Below are positions 12,481 through 25,000 of a DNA stretch of 64,000 bases, piece after piece (the first letter of the stretch is position 1; the number at the start of each line of letters is the position of its first letter). Location: contig MNCI01015627.1 in NCBI GenBank assembly GCA_015680685.1, positions 457,090-521,089 of the forward strand. The letters run 5' to 3'. The notes under the pieces were generated by a model. It made no database searches and was not told the DNA's origin. It saw only the letters and a list, made by a program, of their open reading frames with translations. The DNA comes from Gnetum montanum. Lineage: Eukaryota; Streptophyta; Gnetopsida; Gnetales; Gnetaceae. The translations under genes were made by a program, and so were the position numbers.

Positions 12481-12539
12481 AGTGGAGCTTAATAAAGAAG
12501 GATGAACATTTCACCTGGACCAAGGAATGTGTAAACACA

Positions 12540-12970
12540 TTTCAATAGTTGAAATAAAAGCTTGTAGAAGCCCCAATTCTATGGATACTAGACTGCTCTA
12601 GGCTATTTCACATCATGAAAAATGCATTCAATCATGCTTTGGGGGTCATGCTTACACAATTGGATGATCAGAAACACCCCTACTATATCCATTGTGTAAT
12701 TTGACGCATTGTGAGTGTACAATTAAGCTACATCACCATTACAAATAAGCTCATAATAGTGGTGTATGCTTTAGAGAAATTTAGGTAGAATATGATTGGG
12801 TATCAAGATTTTGTGCATACAAACCATAGTACTATACAGTTCCTCATTAACAAACCAACAGTAAGTCCTCATACCATATAGTGCTTGATGATTCTTTAGG
12901 ATTTTGACTTTATTATGATAGATAGAAAGGGGACCAAGAATGTGTTCACTAATCACTTGTCTGGGTTATG
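12540..12970 (+). pseudogene. Element B RNase H (degenerate)
   Basis: After the RT there is a continuing segment whose clearest block, about 12740-12970, reads VYALEKF-like, then HTNHSTIQFLINKP, then ILQDFDF-like and NHLSGL, the order seen at the end of the Ty3/gypsy RNase H. Stops occur inside. The expected role is removal of the RNA strand during reverse transcription. The N-terminal catalytic residues are not clear in the decayed sequence. Confidence 0.6.
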
Positions 12971-13189
12971 ATGGGGTATCAAAGAGAATGAAGGATGATT
13001 ATCTAATGATTATTTAGATGAACTTATATTTATTGGAGTTGTTGAAGTAGAAAATCCCAAAGATTTCAACTAGTATGATCACATCCTCTCCTACTTACTC
13101 ACTTAGGAGATGCTATGTGAATTAGATAGTAGGAAGAAACAATAGTTTCTTCATTAGGAAAAACACTATATAGAAATCAAGGGCAACCT

Positions 13190-14190
13190 CTAAAATAGTT
13201 ATGCTAATGGCCTAGTACGATGATGTGTACATGATGAAAATCAACTTTAATTTCTATAGGATGCTCATAAAGGTCCTTGTGGGAAGGAGGACAATCATTA
13301 AAATATTCATGGTAGGGTATTATTGGCCAACAATCTTTAGGGATGCTTATCAGTTCTTCCATTTATATGAAAGATGCCAAAGAGATGGAGGGATGACTAC
13401 ATGAATTGAAGGATCCCAATAATGAATTTAACCACTATAGCCTTTTGATCTTTGGAGCATTGAATTCATGGGGTTCATCAACACTGTGTCCAACAAAAAG
13501 ACATATGTCATCATCATTGTTGACTTTTACACTAAGTGGGTTGAAGCCATTGCCATCATCGATTGTTCATCCTCTATGGTGGCATGGTTTGTATAACAAA
13601 ATGTGATAAATAGATTTGCTATGCCAAGGGTACTAATTTTTGATAATGAAACACATTTTATAGATGCCACTTTTTAGAAACTCATGAAATGCTTGGGGGT
13701 AGGACAAAAATTCACAACTCCATACCACCTCTAAGCCAATGGTCAAGTAGAGGTCACTAATAGGGAAATAATTAAGGTACTAACATGCACGTTAGTAAGT
13801 ATAGAAAGGACTAGACTGTAAAACTCAACGATGCTCTTTAAGCTTATTGGTCAACATGGAAACTTCTTATTGGTTATTCTCCCTATGATTTAGTGTATGA
13901 GAAACTCCCAACTCTTTCTATCCAAGCAGAGCTTTGTACACTTTCAAGTGTCTGTGAACTTAACCTGGATTTGAGTTTATCATAAAGAGAACAATTAATG
14001 AACTTAAACATTTTAGATAAAAATTGGTTAGTGTCCCTATCCATAAATGAAGTGCATAAGGCACATAAAAAACCATGACATGACCTTAAAATAAGAAAAG
14101 TTAGGTTTCAACTAGGAGGTAAGGTTCTTTAATAGAATCCCATATATGTACCTCAACATACAAAATTTCCAATGCCATGGGAAGAATCTT
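13190..14190 (+). pseudogene. Element B integrase (degenerate)
   Basis: The zinc-binding N-terminal part is poorly preserved (about 13190-13400). The catalytic core is clear: VDFYTKWVEA with Asp at 13522-13524, IFDNETHF with Asp at 13642-13644, and VEVTNREIIK with Glu at 13765-13767, so all three D,D,E residues can be read. A C-terminal part to about 14190 carries an HDLKIRKVRFQLGGKVL block, as in Athila-type integrases. The enzyme would insert the cDNA into the genome. Stops and shifts break the frame. Confidence 0.75.
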
Positions 14191-14369
14191 ATATTATCCA
14201 TGCAACTTTTCCATCTGGGATCATGATGATTTACCATCAGACAAGCCTAGAGAAATGGTTATTGATCAACATGCAACAAGTTAAACCTTTCCTGGAATCA
14301 AGCTTTTTCTATTTTGAGATCTCCTTCTTCCAATTCAATCGTTGCGGAGATGGTCATCCATGCTAGGAT

Positions 14370-16299
14370 TTGTAACAGCTCCTCAGTTTTTCAACCTTTT
14401 TGTTTAACACTATTCTTTATGCTATTTTCATTTTCTTGAGTATTTTGCAATTTATTTTATATATTTTTTCTTATTTAAATTTTCTTACATGTGTTTTCTT
14501 CTTTATTACCATCAAGACTTAGGTGCTTAATACGGCTACCAATTGTTGAAAGTTCAGTTGAACTATATTTCATGATTAAATTAATTACTTAATAATTAGA
14601 TTTCATCTTTGAATTATGACATGGATTAATGGAATATTTATTTTCTTATGGTATTATGTAGTGAGCTCACATCATCTACCCATTCCACTCAACACCATGG
14701 AGTTCTTTTATCTTGGAAGCATGAGGTCCTTTCTTAATTACAACTTATAAAAGAAGTCATGACCTTGATAATTAATAGAATTGTAACAAATTAAGTGGAA
14801 TAGATAAGGGTGTGGCTTCAAGAAGAATTTTCACCTTTTGGTACCTACCTACCTTCTTGAGTTTTATGGATATTCTTATTGATTCCTCACCATTTCTTCT
14901 GTTGACCAATAATAGGAAGAATGTCTTTGCATGGTGTGGTTCGCATTGAAAGAAAAAATGAAACATGGGAATTCAAAACACACCCCTTAGATAAATTAAT
15001 GGGTTACAAGCACTAGTTATGAAGCTAGAAAGATATGTTACCCATGCTTGAAGGCACCTCTCTAACTAAGGTCCTTCCTAATTCTTGCTTTTCTTTTATT
15101 CTCTCTTTAGAATAGTGGGTGATCTTTGGGAGTAGTCATGAACTCTAGAGATTGAACAGTCTAAATGTGCCACAGTGAAGTGACTGGACATGGATGGACT
15201 TGATTCCAACTAAGGATGGAATAATATTAGGTCACATTAACTACACATTCCACAAGGACTTCATGTGACCAAGATGCAAGACTCCATTACCATACTCTCT
15301 CTCTCCCATCATTCAACTCTTAACATCCACCACTTCAGTACCTCCTATCATGGTTCATTAATATGTATCTTTTGGTATGTCCTAATTCTTTGATGATTTC
15401 TTGTGTGAATTCACTTTTTAACAATCTATGATCCTTAATCATCCTTGATGCCTACAGAATCTGAGGTATCAGGACATGCAAGGATATTAATGGCATGAGA
15501 TTGCTATGAAAAGGACCCACTTGCATACTCTTTAATCTAGTTCTATTAAACTTCTTGTTGCTTAGTTATTTTACATTCAATTTCCTCATTCTATATAAGA
15601 AACATCCAGTTTTGTGCTTCTTGGAATGTTTAATTTTCTCCAAATCTCCTTTTCCAAACTAATCTCATGCCCTCTTCCAAGATTTTTCATCATTTTAGGC
15701 TTTTTTGGCCTTCTTTGAACCATAATTTCATCTCCAAACTCTTAGTTTTTTATGAGTGAAAAATTGTTGTAAATGGCTACCTTGACACATCCTTGTTGAT
15801 GCAACTTGATGCATTGATGCATCCCCATCAATAGAACTTGATGCATTGATGCATCCTTGTTGAGACATCATAAAAAACCTATAAATATGCATCAAAATGT
15901 AGCAATTTTTTCACATTTTTCTCAAAATGCAGTGGGAGTTTTTGCTATTTTCAAAGCCCAAAGACCTTTCGAGCATCATAAATTCCACATCGCTTTCCTG
16001 ATTAACTTTTTTTTTTTATTTTCTTACTATTGGAGGTAAGCTTTACATCGTGGGGATCACAAACCTTTGGTTTATGATGATTTTTTTTTTCAAAAATTTT
16101 TCCAACTCCCCAAGCTTTAACTATAAAATTATATTAAAACTTCCATCCACATATAGTTAAACCTCATAGACAAACTTGGGTAGCTAATGAATAAAATAAT
16201 CAACCTACCATGATCACAAATGAACCTAACTATAACTTAACCAAATGAGAGAGGTATTAAAAAAGAATTAAGGGTTACACATTAATTGCTAATCCTTGG
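14370..16299 (+). other. Element B post-pol noncoding region
   Basis: T-rich and without a convincing frame. Its segment 14700-15160 is shared with element A (5290-5640), including words such as ttgcatggtgtggtt and gggaattcaaa, so it is a family feature of unknown use. GGAGGTAAGC near 16033 looks like a splice donor, and TCGTAG before ATGACATC at about 18050, where the 3' ORF starts, looks like an acceptor. This would fit a spliced message for the 3' ORF, but the inference rests on motifs only. Around 15780-15870 the word gatgcattgatgcatcc is repeated. Confidence 0.5.
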
Positions 16300-18033
16300 T
16301 GTGATGACTGAAAATGTTGATGGTAGGAACACTAAGGGGTTCGTGGGTGCATAGCCTCAACCTGCCTCTATGAAAGGGATTTTGCTAGGAAATGGAGGCG
16401 GAGCATCCTAAATGATCTTGTCAATCGAATAGGGACTTTGCCAATTACAAATGGGGTGATGGGTGCAACCACCACGGGGGTGGGGGGGAATGGGTGGGTA
16501 GGAATGTGGTTAGCCAAAAATGTAAGCACTGATGGTGTTCTCAACAGTATCAAGACCAACTAAGCCTAAGCATAGTGAGGTCTTGCAACATGAGAACGAC
16601 AATGCAAATGTGCCAAAAAGCATGTGAAATAATGAAAAGTGCAAATGCAATGTTGAATGTTAAAGAAAATGCTTAAAATGCAATGAAGAAAATACTTAAA
16701 ATGCAAAGGAGTTTGGAAGAAAGAAAGGATGATACCACGTTGGATGGGGAGCATAGCAATTACAAATGAGCTTTGTAGAGGTACGTGATGGTATAGACAG
16801 GAATAGTAGCAGCATAGCCAGAGTCTTTAAGGTGTTTTGGAATGAAGACTAACGTCCACTACAAGGTTTGTGCCTGCTAGGTTGGCTATTGTGGTGTCTT
16901 GCAGGCTTGTGATGCGCTGCGGTGTTGAGTGCGATGCAAAGGTGTTGCCAAAATGCTAATACCCTTTGATGTACAGGGTGCTCAAGGTGCTTTAGGTGCC
17001 AAATGGTGCTCTGAGGTGCTAATGCCCATTGCTAGAATGAAATGCCAACCCACCAGAGTGTGGAATGTGAGGGTAATTATAAGCTTAGGGTTAGCATGAA
17101 GTGCATATTGAGTGCCATGTAGCAAAGAGGTAGGTGGGGGCTACACTGACCGTTGCTATGCTCCTAGTGGGACAACTAGTGCTATGCTTTGATATGCTCC
17201 AATGGACCCTAGGAGATGCCAGATTGGCAATGCTACTAAGGCTACATGTACCAAGATCACAATGTACCTACAAATAGTGCAAAATAGTGTAATTTGGAGG
17301 CTACGCTTCAAGACTACGTTCTCCCCTTTTTCAAGTGGGATTGAGTGTAGGTACAATTTTGGGACACAAGGGGAGGTACAAAAAGAGTGCAAGTTATTGA
17401 TCCTACTTGCTAGAGGAGTGCTGAGTTTGGCATGAAGGCCAGTGTTAAGCTCTAGAAGCTTTTGAAGGTAGTTTCTTATCGCTACACTAGCTACACTATA
17501 AGGCGTAGCACAATGGTTAGGAAATTCTTGCAAAAATTGAAGTCCAATGCTACTATGCTTGCTACACTAGAGAGTGTAGTAGGATAGGATAGAGTGTAGC
17601 ATGGATACTTAGAAAAATCTGGCAAAAATTGCAGTCCTTGTTCTTGCTATGCCAGCTACGGTCAAGAGTGTAGTAGAAAGGGTAGCTTCAGGAGTTAGAA
17701 AATCTACCAAATGCTTCTTCCATGCTTAGTTAGCTTGGAAACTTCTAGCTTGACACTAGTGCATATTGGCTATCGGAGTGTTGCTACGCTTGCTATGCTG
17801 GAGAGCATAGTAAGAGGGATGTAAGTGTAGTAAGATAGAAAAATTTCTACAGCTACTATTTGGCAGTTAGAAAATTTTGCAAATTTGATCGTGTTGCATG
17901 TTACGTTGGCTGTGCTCTAGAGTGTAGCTTAGTAGTGGGATCATGGGCTGAACACTTAAAAAAATTTGCCTTATGTTGACACTTAGACAAATTTGCTGTT
18001 GTAGTGCCATTGCTCGAATTTTGTGATATTTCA
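16300..18033 (-). mobile_element. Solo LTR of the E (Tat-like) family
   Basis: Starts TGTGATGACTGAAAATG, like the E LTRs (TGTAACGACTG, TGTAATGACC), ends ATATTTCA, and has a perfect target-site duplication CTTGG (16295-16299 and 18034-18038). No internal sequence or second LTR is attached, so it is a product of recombination between two LTRs. Its orientation is that of E and F. At 1734 bp it is much longer than the E LTRs (1057 and 1088 bp): it lacks their 17-bp minisatellite but carries an expanded part at about 17490-17960 with about five copies of a GCTACGCT-type palindromic motif. Confidence 0.85.
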
Positions 18034-18049
18034 CTTGGTTATGTTTGTG

Positions 18050-18176
18050 ATCGTAGATGACATCAAAGAGGGGAGCACTAGCAAGGGGACCATCAAAACC
18101 AAGGAAAAAGAAGCCATGAGGAGGAAGGGATCAACAATAGCTATAGTAGCCCTAAGAATAGAAAATCAAAGCTACT
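18050..18176 (+). pseudogene. Element B 3' ORF, part 1
   Basis: Begins ATGACATCAAAG after a possible splice acceptor and encodes a Lys/Glu/Arg-rich start. The frame is cut at 18176 by element F and resumes at 46783 without a shift. Bases 18172-18176 (CTACT) are F's left target-site duplication. It lies after integrase, the usual place of the extra ORF in Athila-like elements. The function of that ORF is not known and I see no domain in this short part. Confidence 0.5.
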
Positions 18177-18785
18177 TGTAGGGGCTAAAAATTTTGATTA
18201 TTGGAAAAATTGAAAATTTCAGGTAGAACAGTTTTAGCCCTGGATCCCAAGAACCTCTGTGAAAGAGGATCTAAGGCACCTCGGATGAGCTTGTCAATCA
18301 CCTAAGAACTTAGGGAATGTCAATGTGGTAAACAATTCAAATGAAAATTGCAAATCTGCTTTAATAAAATGCATAGAAACAAAATCATAAATGAATTTGC
18401 ATGAAAAATGAACTATAAACTTTATTGAAAATAATAAAATTTCCATAAAAGCAAAGTTTGAATATGTATAAATTATGTGTTTGAATGCATAAGGAGTTTC
18501 TCGAATGAAGCATGAAGCTTGTTGAAGCCAACATATTGTGCTCTGAAGTAGGCATCATGATCTAGGTACTTCCCAACCTTAATCATTAAAACTTCTTGCC
18601 AATTTTCAGCTCAAATCTACTACGTTGGTGATAAGGAGGGTAAAGGTGTTTGGATATTTGGAATTTTGGCAGTAGATCAGGAGTCTTAAATGCCTAATTT
18701 ATTACCAAACTACTCCAAAGGCTTTACAAAATTCCAAATGCTCAAGGTTGTGAAGGTTGTCTAGTCAAAGAACTGTGGAACCTAT
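18177..18785 (-). repeat. Element F 3' LTR, left part
   Basis: Starts TGTAGGGGCT and aligns with 45366-45980 (shared words ttgtcaatcacc, aattcaaatgaaaattgca, aaaatgcatag, ggtaaaggtgtttgg, ctagtcaaagaa). It is interrupted after 18785 by element E and continues at 26304. Confidence 0.85.
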
Positions 18786-19842
18786 TGTAACGACTGAAAA
18801 TGTTGATGGTTGGAATCATTGAGGGGTTAAATGATGCATAACCTTAACCTTATCTCCGCATGAGGGCCTTACTAGAAATGAAGGCAAAGCATCCTAAATG
18901 GTCTTGTCAATTGAATAGGGACTTTGCTAGTTGCAACTGAAGTAGTGGGTACAATCAGGGGTGGGCACGGTTAGCTGAAATGCAAATGAAAAAAATACGT
19001 AGTACAGTGTGATGACACATGAAAAAGTGTAGAAAGATGCAAAAAAAAAATGCAAGAAAATGCTAGAAATGAGAGAGAGAAATGGAACATTGCCCCAATG
19101 AAAGTGTAGTTAACTTCAAAAAGGTCTCAGAACGTACATAGTGTACAACAAGTATAGTGGAAGCATAGTCATAGTCTTAGTGGTGTCGGGCCATGAAGTC
19201 TGGCTCTTGTCATGATGAATCGTGCCTGCTGGATTGGCCATTGTGGTGTATCATGTAGTGTTCTATAAGGCTGCAATAGGGTTGTAGTGGGCCGTGATGT
19301 GCAACTCTACCTCTCTATCGATGTTGTGTGCTTTGGGTGTTGTTTGCCCATGAAGTTAAGTGCCAAGATGCCAAAATGCCAAATGCTAAGTGCTTAAAAA
19401 GGCTAACGTCTAAGGAATTCCAACCACTTGAGAATGCCAAGAGTCAGGGAATGCCAACCACTTGGGAATGCCAAGAGTTGGGAAATTCTAACCATCAGGA
19501 AATGCCAACAGTCGAGGAATGGCAACCATTGGAGAATGCCAACCGTTAAGGAATTCCAATCATTGGGGAATGCCAATAGTCAAGGAATGCCAACCATCAA
19601 GGAATGTCAACTATCGAGAAATGCCAATCATTGGGGAATGCCAATAGTCAGAGAAGTGTTGAAGCCAAGGTGAAGGCTGATGTTGAGCTCTAAAGGCTTT
19701 TGGAGGTTGTTGGAGGCTTCTTTGTAGTGCTACGTTGGTTATGCTCTAGACCATAACCCAACACTTAGATAAATTTACCAAGTTTTGACACTTAGAAAAA
19801 TTTGTAGTTGCAATGCTGAAGTCCAAAATTGGTGGTGTTTCA
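18786..19842 (-). repeat. Element E 3' LTR
   Basis: TGTAACGACTGAAAATG...GTGTTTCA on the plus strand, aligned to 25211-26298 and to both ends of the solo LTR. It contains the 17-bp minisatellite at 19412-19650 and one copy of the GCTACGTTGG-type motif near 19728. Confidence 0.88.
19412..19650. repeat. 17-bp minisatellite in E 3' LTR
   Basis: About 14 diverged copies of a unit close to GGAATGCCAACCATTGG. The second E LTR has a matching array (25871-26130). Short frames made of repeated NANSQGMPT-like residues here come from the repeat and are not genes. Confidence 0.9.
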
Positions 19843-21790
19843 AAGGCCCCTCTTTGTTGATGTTTGGAGGAGTGGCCCAAGAGACATCAACAAAGAATTA
19901 CAAAACATCATAGTAAACATGGCACCAACATTGCTCATCGATACCAGATTGGGTATCATTCCACCATGTTCAAGAGTGTTAAGGGAATAAGGGTATGCTG
20001 AGGGACAAGGGATATAGGAAATGTTAGGGAGATGAAATGCAAATAGTGTAAATGAAATGTAAACAGTGTATCCTAATGCAAGATGTGAAGTCAGCATAGT
20101 TGACAGTGACCATGGGCCCCTGAAATGTTGAGCTCTCGTCGGAGTGCTCATGAGAGACTTAAAGTTGATCCAAGGCTAGGCTGGTTGTGAAGCTGCAGCA
20201 TTGTCAATTTGCTTGGGGATGTGATTTTCCTATTTTTTCTTTATTTTTTAAATATTTTGCTATTTTGTTTCTATTTTTCTCTTTTTATCGGCTATGAGGT
20301 GAACCTCCATTGGGTTTGGCTTACTACTGAATGCTAGTTCTAAGTTGGCCATCAAGTAGATGGGATTTGTTTTGATGCAACTACATCGCATCTATAAAAT
20401 AGGTGTTTCCTCCCAAGGATGAGTTGCATTACATCTGCTTTGACCTTGACTAGCCAATAGAGTCTCCGCATGGGACGAGTTACGTTATGTCCACCATGCA
20501 TTCTACAGTTGACATGAAGAGAATGCCATGTGTGTCATAGTGCATATGCATCAGAGGGATGTGCAATTGTGAGTATGCAGGGGATGAGAGGATATTGGGA
20601 TGGAGTGGATGTATGTAGGCTATAACAAGGTAAGGGGGATGTGCACTCTCAAGTGGCTTAACTAGCCCAATCATGCACATCAGAGTGATTTGGCGACTTG
20701 CTACTATGATGAAATGCACCTTTGCACGACCGCCTCCAAGGCTTCATCCTACAAAAAAAACTCTAGAAGATAAGAAAACCATAAAATGGGAGATGCAAGT
20801 GCAAATGTCAAATGTGAAGATGCTGTAAGTGCTAGATGTGAAGATGCTACAAATGCATCAAATGCTATGCTAGTTGCAAATGCTTAGGAAGCTAGTGAAA
20901 GTGCCAAGACGATGATGAAGCAAGTGCTCCAAAGGTCATACCAATGGTAGGTGCTTCAAAAGATTAGCAAAATGGTGAGAGGCGATGATGATGCAAGTGG
21001 CCCAAGGGTTTCACCAATAGTAGGTGTTCTAATAGATTAGCAACATTCCAGTTTAAAGTCTTGGTAGATCGTGAACCTAGTTTAAGGTCTTGGTAGACCA
21101 TGATGTGCTAATTTATAGTCCTAGTAGATTGTTGGGTGTTAGTTTAACATCATAGCGGACAATGGATGTTGTGCCAGTTTAACATCATGACCCAAGGATG
21201 ATTTGTGCCAATTTATAGTCATAGAAGATTGTTGTACTAGTTTATAGTCATGGAGGATTGTTTATGCTAGTTTTTTGCATCATGGCAGATGAGTGCTTAC
21301 CTTGGTCATGGTAGATGAGTGCTTACCTTGGTCATGTGAGGTGCAATGCTGCATGTGTAGTCATGCTATGTGTTTGCAAGATCCTACAAAAATCAACTAG
21401 AAAAATAACATGAAGCTACACCTATTGTAAATAGAATTAAAATGCATGAATAAATAGAAAGTAATGCAAAAAGTAATGGTTTTAGGCTATTACAGGCCAT
21501 GGGCTAGTTTAAGGCCTTTTCAAGCCATGTGTTTTTGTAGTTTTATATTTTTTATGTGTTTTTGATGTTTTTCAAATGCAATGTGTAAGCTAAGTGGATG
21601 GATGTGTAAACAAGGAAGAAATGCATAAATAAAGCAAAGTAGTGTGTAAAGTAGGTAAGAAAGTGAAATGTAAATGCATAAACAAATGCAATGCAAGCAA
21701 AAACCAAAAATGCATGGCTCATGAAGGCAAGGGGTAAGCAGATGCTTAGTGTGTTTTGGCCAAGGAAAAATCTTGATCATGTAGTTGCTT
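19843..21790 (-). other. Element E purine tract and 3' noncoding region
   Basis: On the minus strand AACAAAGAGGGGCCTT ends at the 3' LTR (plus 19843-19858) and is the plus-strand primer. Behind it are about 1.9 kb with no coding frame. The part near 20620-20760 resembles F 27830-27930 (gacttgctac, catctt...aca, ctcnagaag words). The part 21020-21500 resembles F 40200-40500. Confidence 0.65.
21020..21330. repeat. Array of about 40-bp degenerate units (AGTTTAARGTCWTGGTAGAY)
   Basis: At least eight spaced copies of a core such as agtttaaggtcttggtagacc or agtttaacatcatagcgga. Related copies occur inside the gag frame of E (about 22545-22570 and 23985-24085) and in F (40205-40375). Confidence 0.7.
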
Positions 21791-21799
21791 CCTAACTAG

Positions 21800-24698
21800 G
21801 CATAGATTAGGGGACGCATAAGGCTTAGGATCCTTTGGGAGGTTGTTGGCTTCAACCACTCATTCGGGTGTGTTAGCCTTAGGGACTGCATTGGTTGCTG
21901 TAGGTGCATCACCAAGAAACTCCACATCTAACACTTGCCCCATGTCTATGTTGTAGGTAGCTAGAGGAGGGATGTTATCACCATGGATGATAACTTGACC
22001 ACCTTCATATGGAAGGTGGACTTCTTGGTGGATGGGAGAGGAGATGGTCCATAGTTGAGCTAGCCAAGGCCATACAAGCTCAACATTGTGTTCTTTTGCT
22101 TGAGCATTTGTTTCACCTAGGTTAGTGTAGCTACATAGTCCTTGTCATTAGTCATTATGTTGGACTTGACTTCCTCCATGTGGCTTGAGAGATGGATCTC
22201 TCATGGAAGGGACTTGGGCTTAAGTTACTTGGCCTACTTGGGGGTAGGGGCCCTAGTGTTTGATTGTTGCTTGCTGGTTATGGCCTTTGCTTTGGCCATG
22301 GGAGTTGCGAGGCGCTGGTTCATCCTCTTGCATTTCCATTTGGTAAGCCTACTTGGGTTGTTAGTGGGGTCAGCCCTTGAAGCAGGAGGGACCAAGATGT
22401 TGCCCACTGTTAAACTTTGAGTAGGTGAGGGGCCATCATGTTGTGGCATCCTTATGAAAAATGTGGTTTAGGAGTTGTTATAGGGCTAACTTGTGGCACC
22501 TTGATAACAAAAGGTTGCTTAGTGGTTGTTGTTGTTGCATCATGCCAGTTTAACGTCTTAGTAGATGGTTGGTTTAGGATCTTAATCACAAAGGGTGTTG
22601 TGGGTGCCTGAGGTGACACTTTGATAACAAAGAAGGGCCTCTTGCTTGTGGAGGCTAAGGGGATCCTTGCCTTATTAGGAGGCACGTGGATCATAGAAGG
22701 TTGTTGTGCAAGTTTAGACTTACCACTTATGCTGATTGAGTTTATAACATAGCGGGCATTGTCTATGTTGGATTGGCTCATTGCGTTAAGCACTAGTTGG
22801 CCTCATTCTATCATTCTTTGCAGGTCATCCTACAAAGCACAATAGTTGTCCATACTATGATCATACAAATAGTGGAAATGACCGTATTGGTCTAGCTTGA
22901 AGTGTTGTGGGATCGGGGGATCATTTGGTATTGCTGAGGTGGGGTTCCTTAGTAGTTTATAATACCTATCATGTTTTTGGTAGGTAATCTTTGATACTCA
23001 TTTGTGTTGGATTTGCCTAGATTTTAGGAGTTGCTGCAATAGTTTAGAGGGTTCCATTGGTAGCAGTGTATACTTTGAGTGATCCTTGCGCTCAAAGTTG
23101 GGCCTTGGGGTAGCCCTTATCGATGTAGGTGAGTTGGTGTTAGAGTTGGTAGCTTTGTGAGTTGGGCCTTGGGCTGCTTAGCCATTAGGCCCTGATTGGT
23201 TACTTTTGTGCTTGCGGCTACTATTTCCACTGTTACATTTTGCTTGTGCACATGTTGGTTTCTGTAGGCCACATAGGCTGGGTCATTGCTAGCTTGCGCT
23301 ACCTCTTCTATGCCTTTCGTTTTGGCAAAGGCTTGGTTGAGAGACTTTGGGGCTAGGTAATACAGTTTGAACTTGATGAAGTCATTCACTGCATCCTTGA
23401 AGATGGCTAGTAGGTGTGTCTTTGCAAGGGGTTCATGCATTTTTCTTAATGTAGTGTTCCAAAATTGGAGGAATTTTGGCATGGGCTCTTACTTGACTTA
23501 CATGAGTTGGTTAAGGGTTGCTTCAAGATTTAGGTTATACTTGAAGCATAGTACAAATTGGCTTATGAGATCCTCCAAAGAAGAGATTGAGACCTTGGAT
23601 ATTGCATTATACTAGTCTAAGGCCTTACCAGTGAGTGACATGGGGAACACGTGCATGATGGCATGTGGCCAAGCTTGAAGGAGCAGGCAATTGGATTGAA
23701 ATGTGACCAAGTGTGCATTAGAATCCGCTTTACCATTATACTTGATGAGTTGAGGCAGCTGGACCCTAGTTGGGAGAGTTAGAGGTGGTACTATAGCACT
23801 TATGGGATCATCCTAGTAGATGTCCACCACCTTGATAGTGTTAGAGAAGGTAGCCTTGAGTCGGTTGATCTCCTTTGTCAAGCTTTGGATCAACTAAAAT
23901 ACCTAATCCAAGCTTGGGGATGTGCCAGTTGCTTGCATTGGCTAGGCTTGTGTTAGTTGCATAGCATAGGGTTAGATTGTTAGTTGTGGAGTTTGCCAAT
24001 TTAATGTCGTAGCAAATGGTTGTTGTCAGTTTAATGTCATAGCATACGAGCATTACCAGTTTAACATCATAGCAGATAGGTTTAGTTGATGCATCGGCTG
24101 AGTGATGGGTGCGGTGACTGAGGTGGACCATACATGAGTGGGTTGGATGGGTGCCGTGGACACCGATGAGACAAGTGGGACATAGGATTCTTGAATCGTC
24201 TGGGGCTGGGAGGTGGCCCCTGCATGAGCATAAGGTTGGAAAAATGTAGTGGTCACTCACGATGAAGTTTGAATTGGCATGGTCATAATTTCAAAGAGGA
24301 TGGATGGACTAAATCGAGGAGGGGCCATACTAGGGAGCGGTTGTTGGGGGGCTCTTGTGTTCAGAGTGGGCCTCAAACTCATCTTCTTCCTCCTGTGAGG
24401 CTTCCTCATAGGTTGTCCCTACATCATGCTTATTTGCACGAGTGAGGTTGAACAACAGCTGATGGTAGGACTTCATAAGTGGGATTATGTTGAACAAGGA
24501 GGGGTTATGCTCCCATCCATCCTAGTGGACTCATTCATTATCTTGTTTTGCCTCTAGGTCAAGGTGATCCACTTATAATCCTGCTTGGATTTTGGCACAA
24601 ACAAAATTTTATTGTTTGTGGGTTAGTGCAGCATGCTTTGGGTGGATCATGGTGTCAAATGTGTTAGACACCGATGTGGAAGATTAATCTAGATTCAT
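21800..24698 (-). pseudogene. Element E gag-protease
   Basis: The minus-strand frame begins at the ATG ending at 24698 (MNLD). An acidic N-terminal region (EEEDEFEAH near 24390) is followed at about 23760-23290 by the Retrotrans_gag core: LPQLIKYNGKADSNAHL, LLQAWPHAIMHVFPMSL, ISQFVLCFKYNLN, THLLAIFKDAVNDF, LNQAFAKTKG. A Lys/Thr/Pro-rich linker leads to a protease C-terminal part (about 22080-21900) with SSPIHQEVHLPYEGG, QVIIHGDN and VEFL blocks as in Tat proteases. Only a few stops interrupt it, some from Trp or Gln codons. F 40590-44634 is the homologue. With no RT or integrase behind it, this is the element's only product, expected to build and mature particles used in trans. Confidence 0.75.
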
Positions 24699-24728
24699 GT
24701 TCACAGATCATGTTTTGAGAGTTATTGT

Positions 24729-25000
24729 TTGCAAAAAATGGCTAACTTTGAAAACTGCAGAAAAACGACTTAGTCTATCGGTAGCAGAAAAATGGCTAAG
24801 TATAAAAATGCAAAAAGAAAAGAAATGGCTAAGTGTGAAAATTGCAAAAAAAAATTGACTAAGTATGAAAATTGCAAAAAATTTACTAACTATAAAATTG
24901 TAGAAAAAATGCCAAGTATGAAAATGTAGAAAAAATGCTAAGTATGGAAATGCAAAAAATGATAACTGTGAAATGCAGAAAATGGCTAACTCTGATGCTA
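24729..25000. repeat. Minisatellite of about 26-30-bp units in E leader
   Basis: Nine or so diverged copies of GCAAAAAATGGCTAAGTATGAAAAT between the primer-binding site and gag. On the minus strand this is untranslated leader. A Phe/Ser-rich frame on the minus strand here is a by-product of the repeat. Confidence 0.8.

Noticed and set aside
15840-16039. 60-codon frame before the solo LTR as a separate gene
   Set aside because: No recognised domain; may be leader sequence of the B 3' ORF transcript, but nothing supports translation.
19428-19673. Repetitive protein with NANSQGMPT-like units
   Set aside because: Produced by the 17-bp minisatellite in the E LTR; all three frames are open-like for the same reason.
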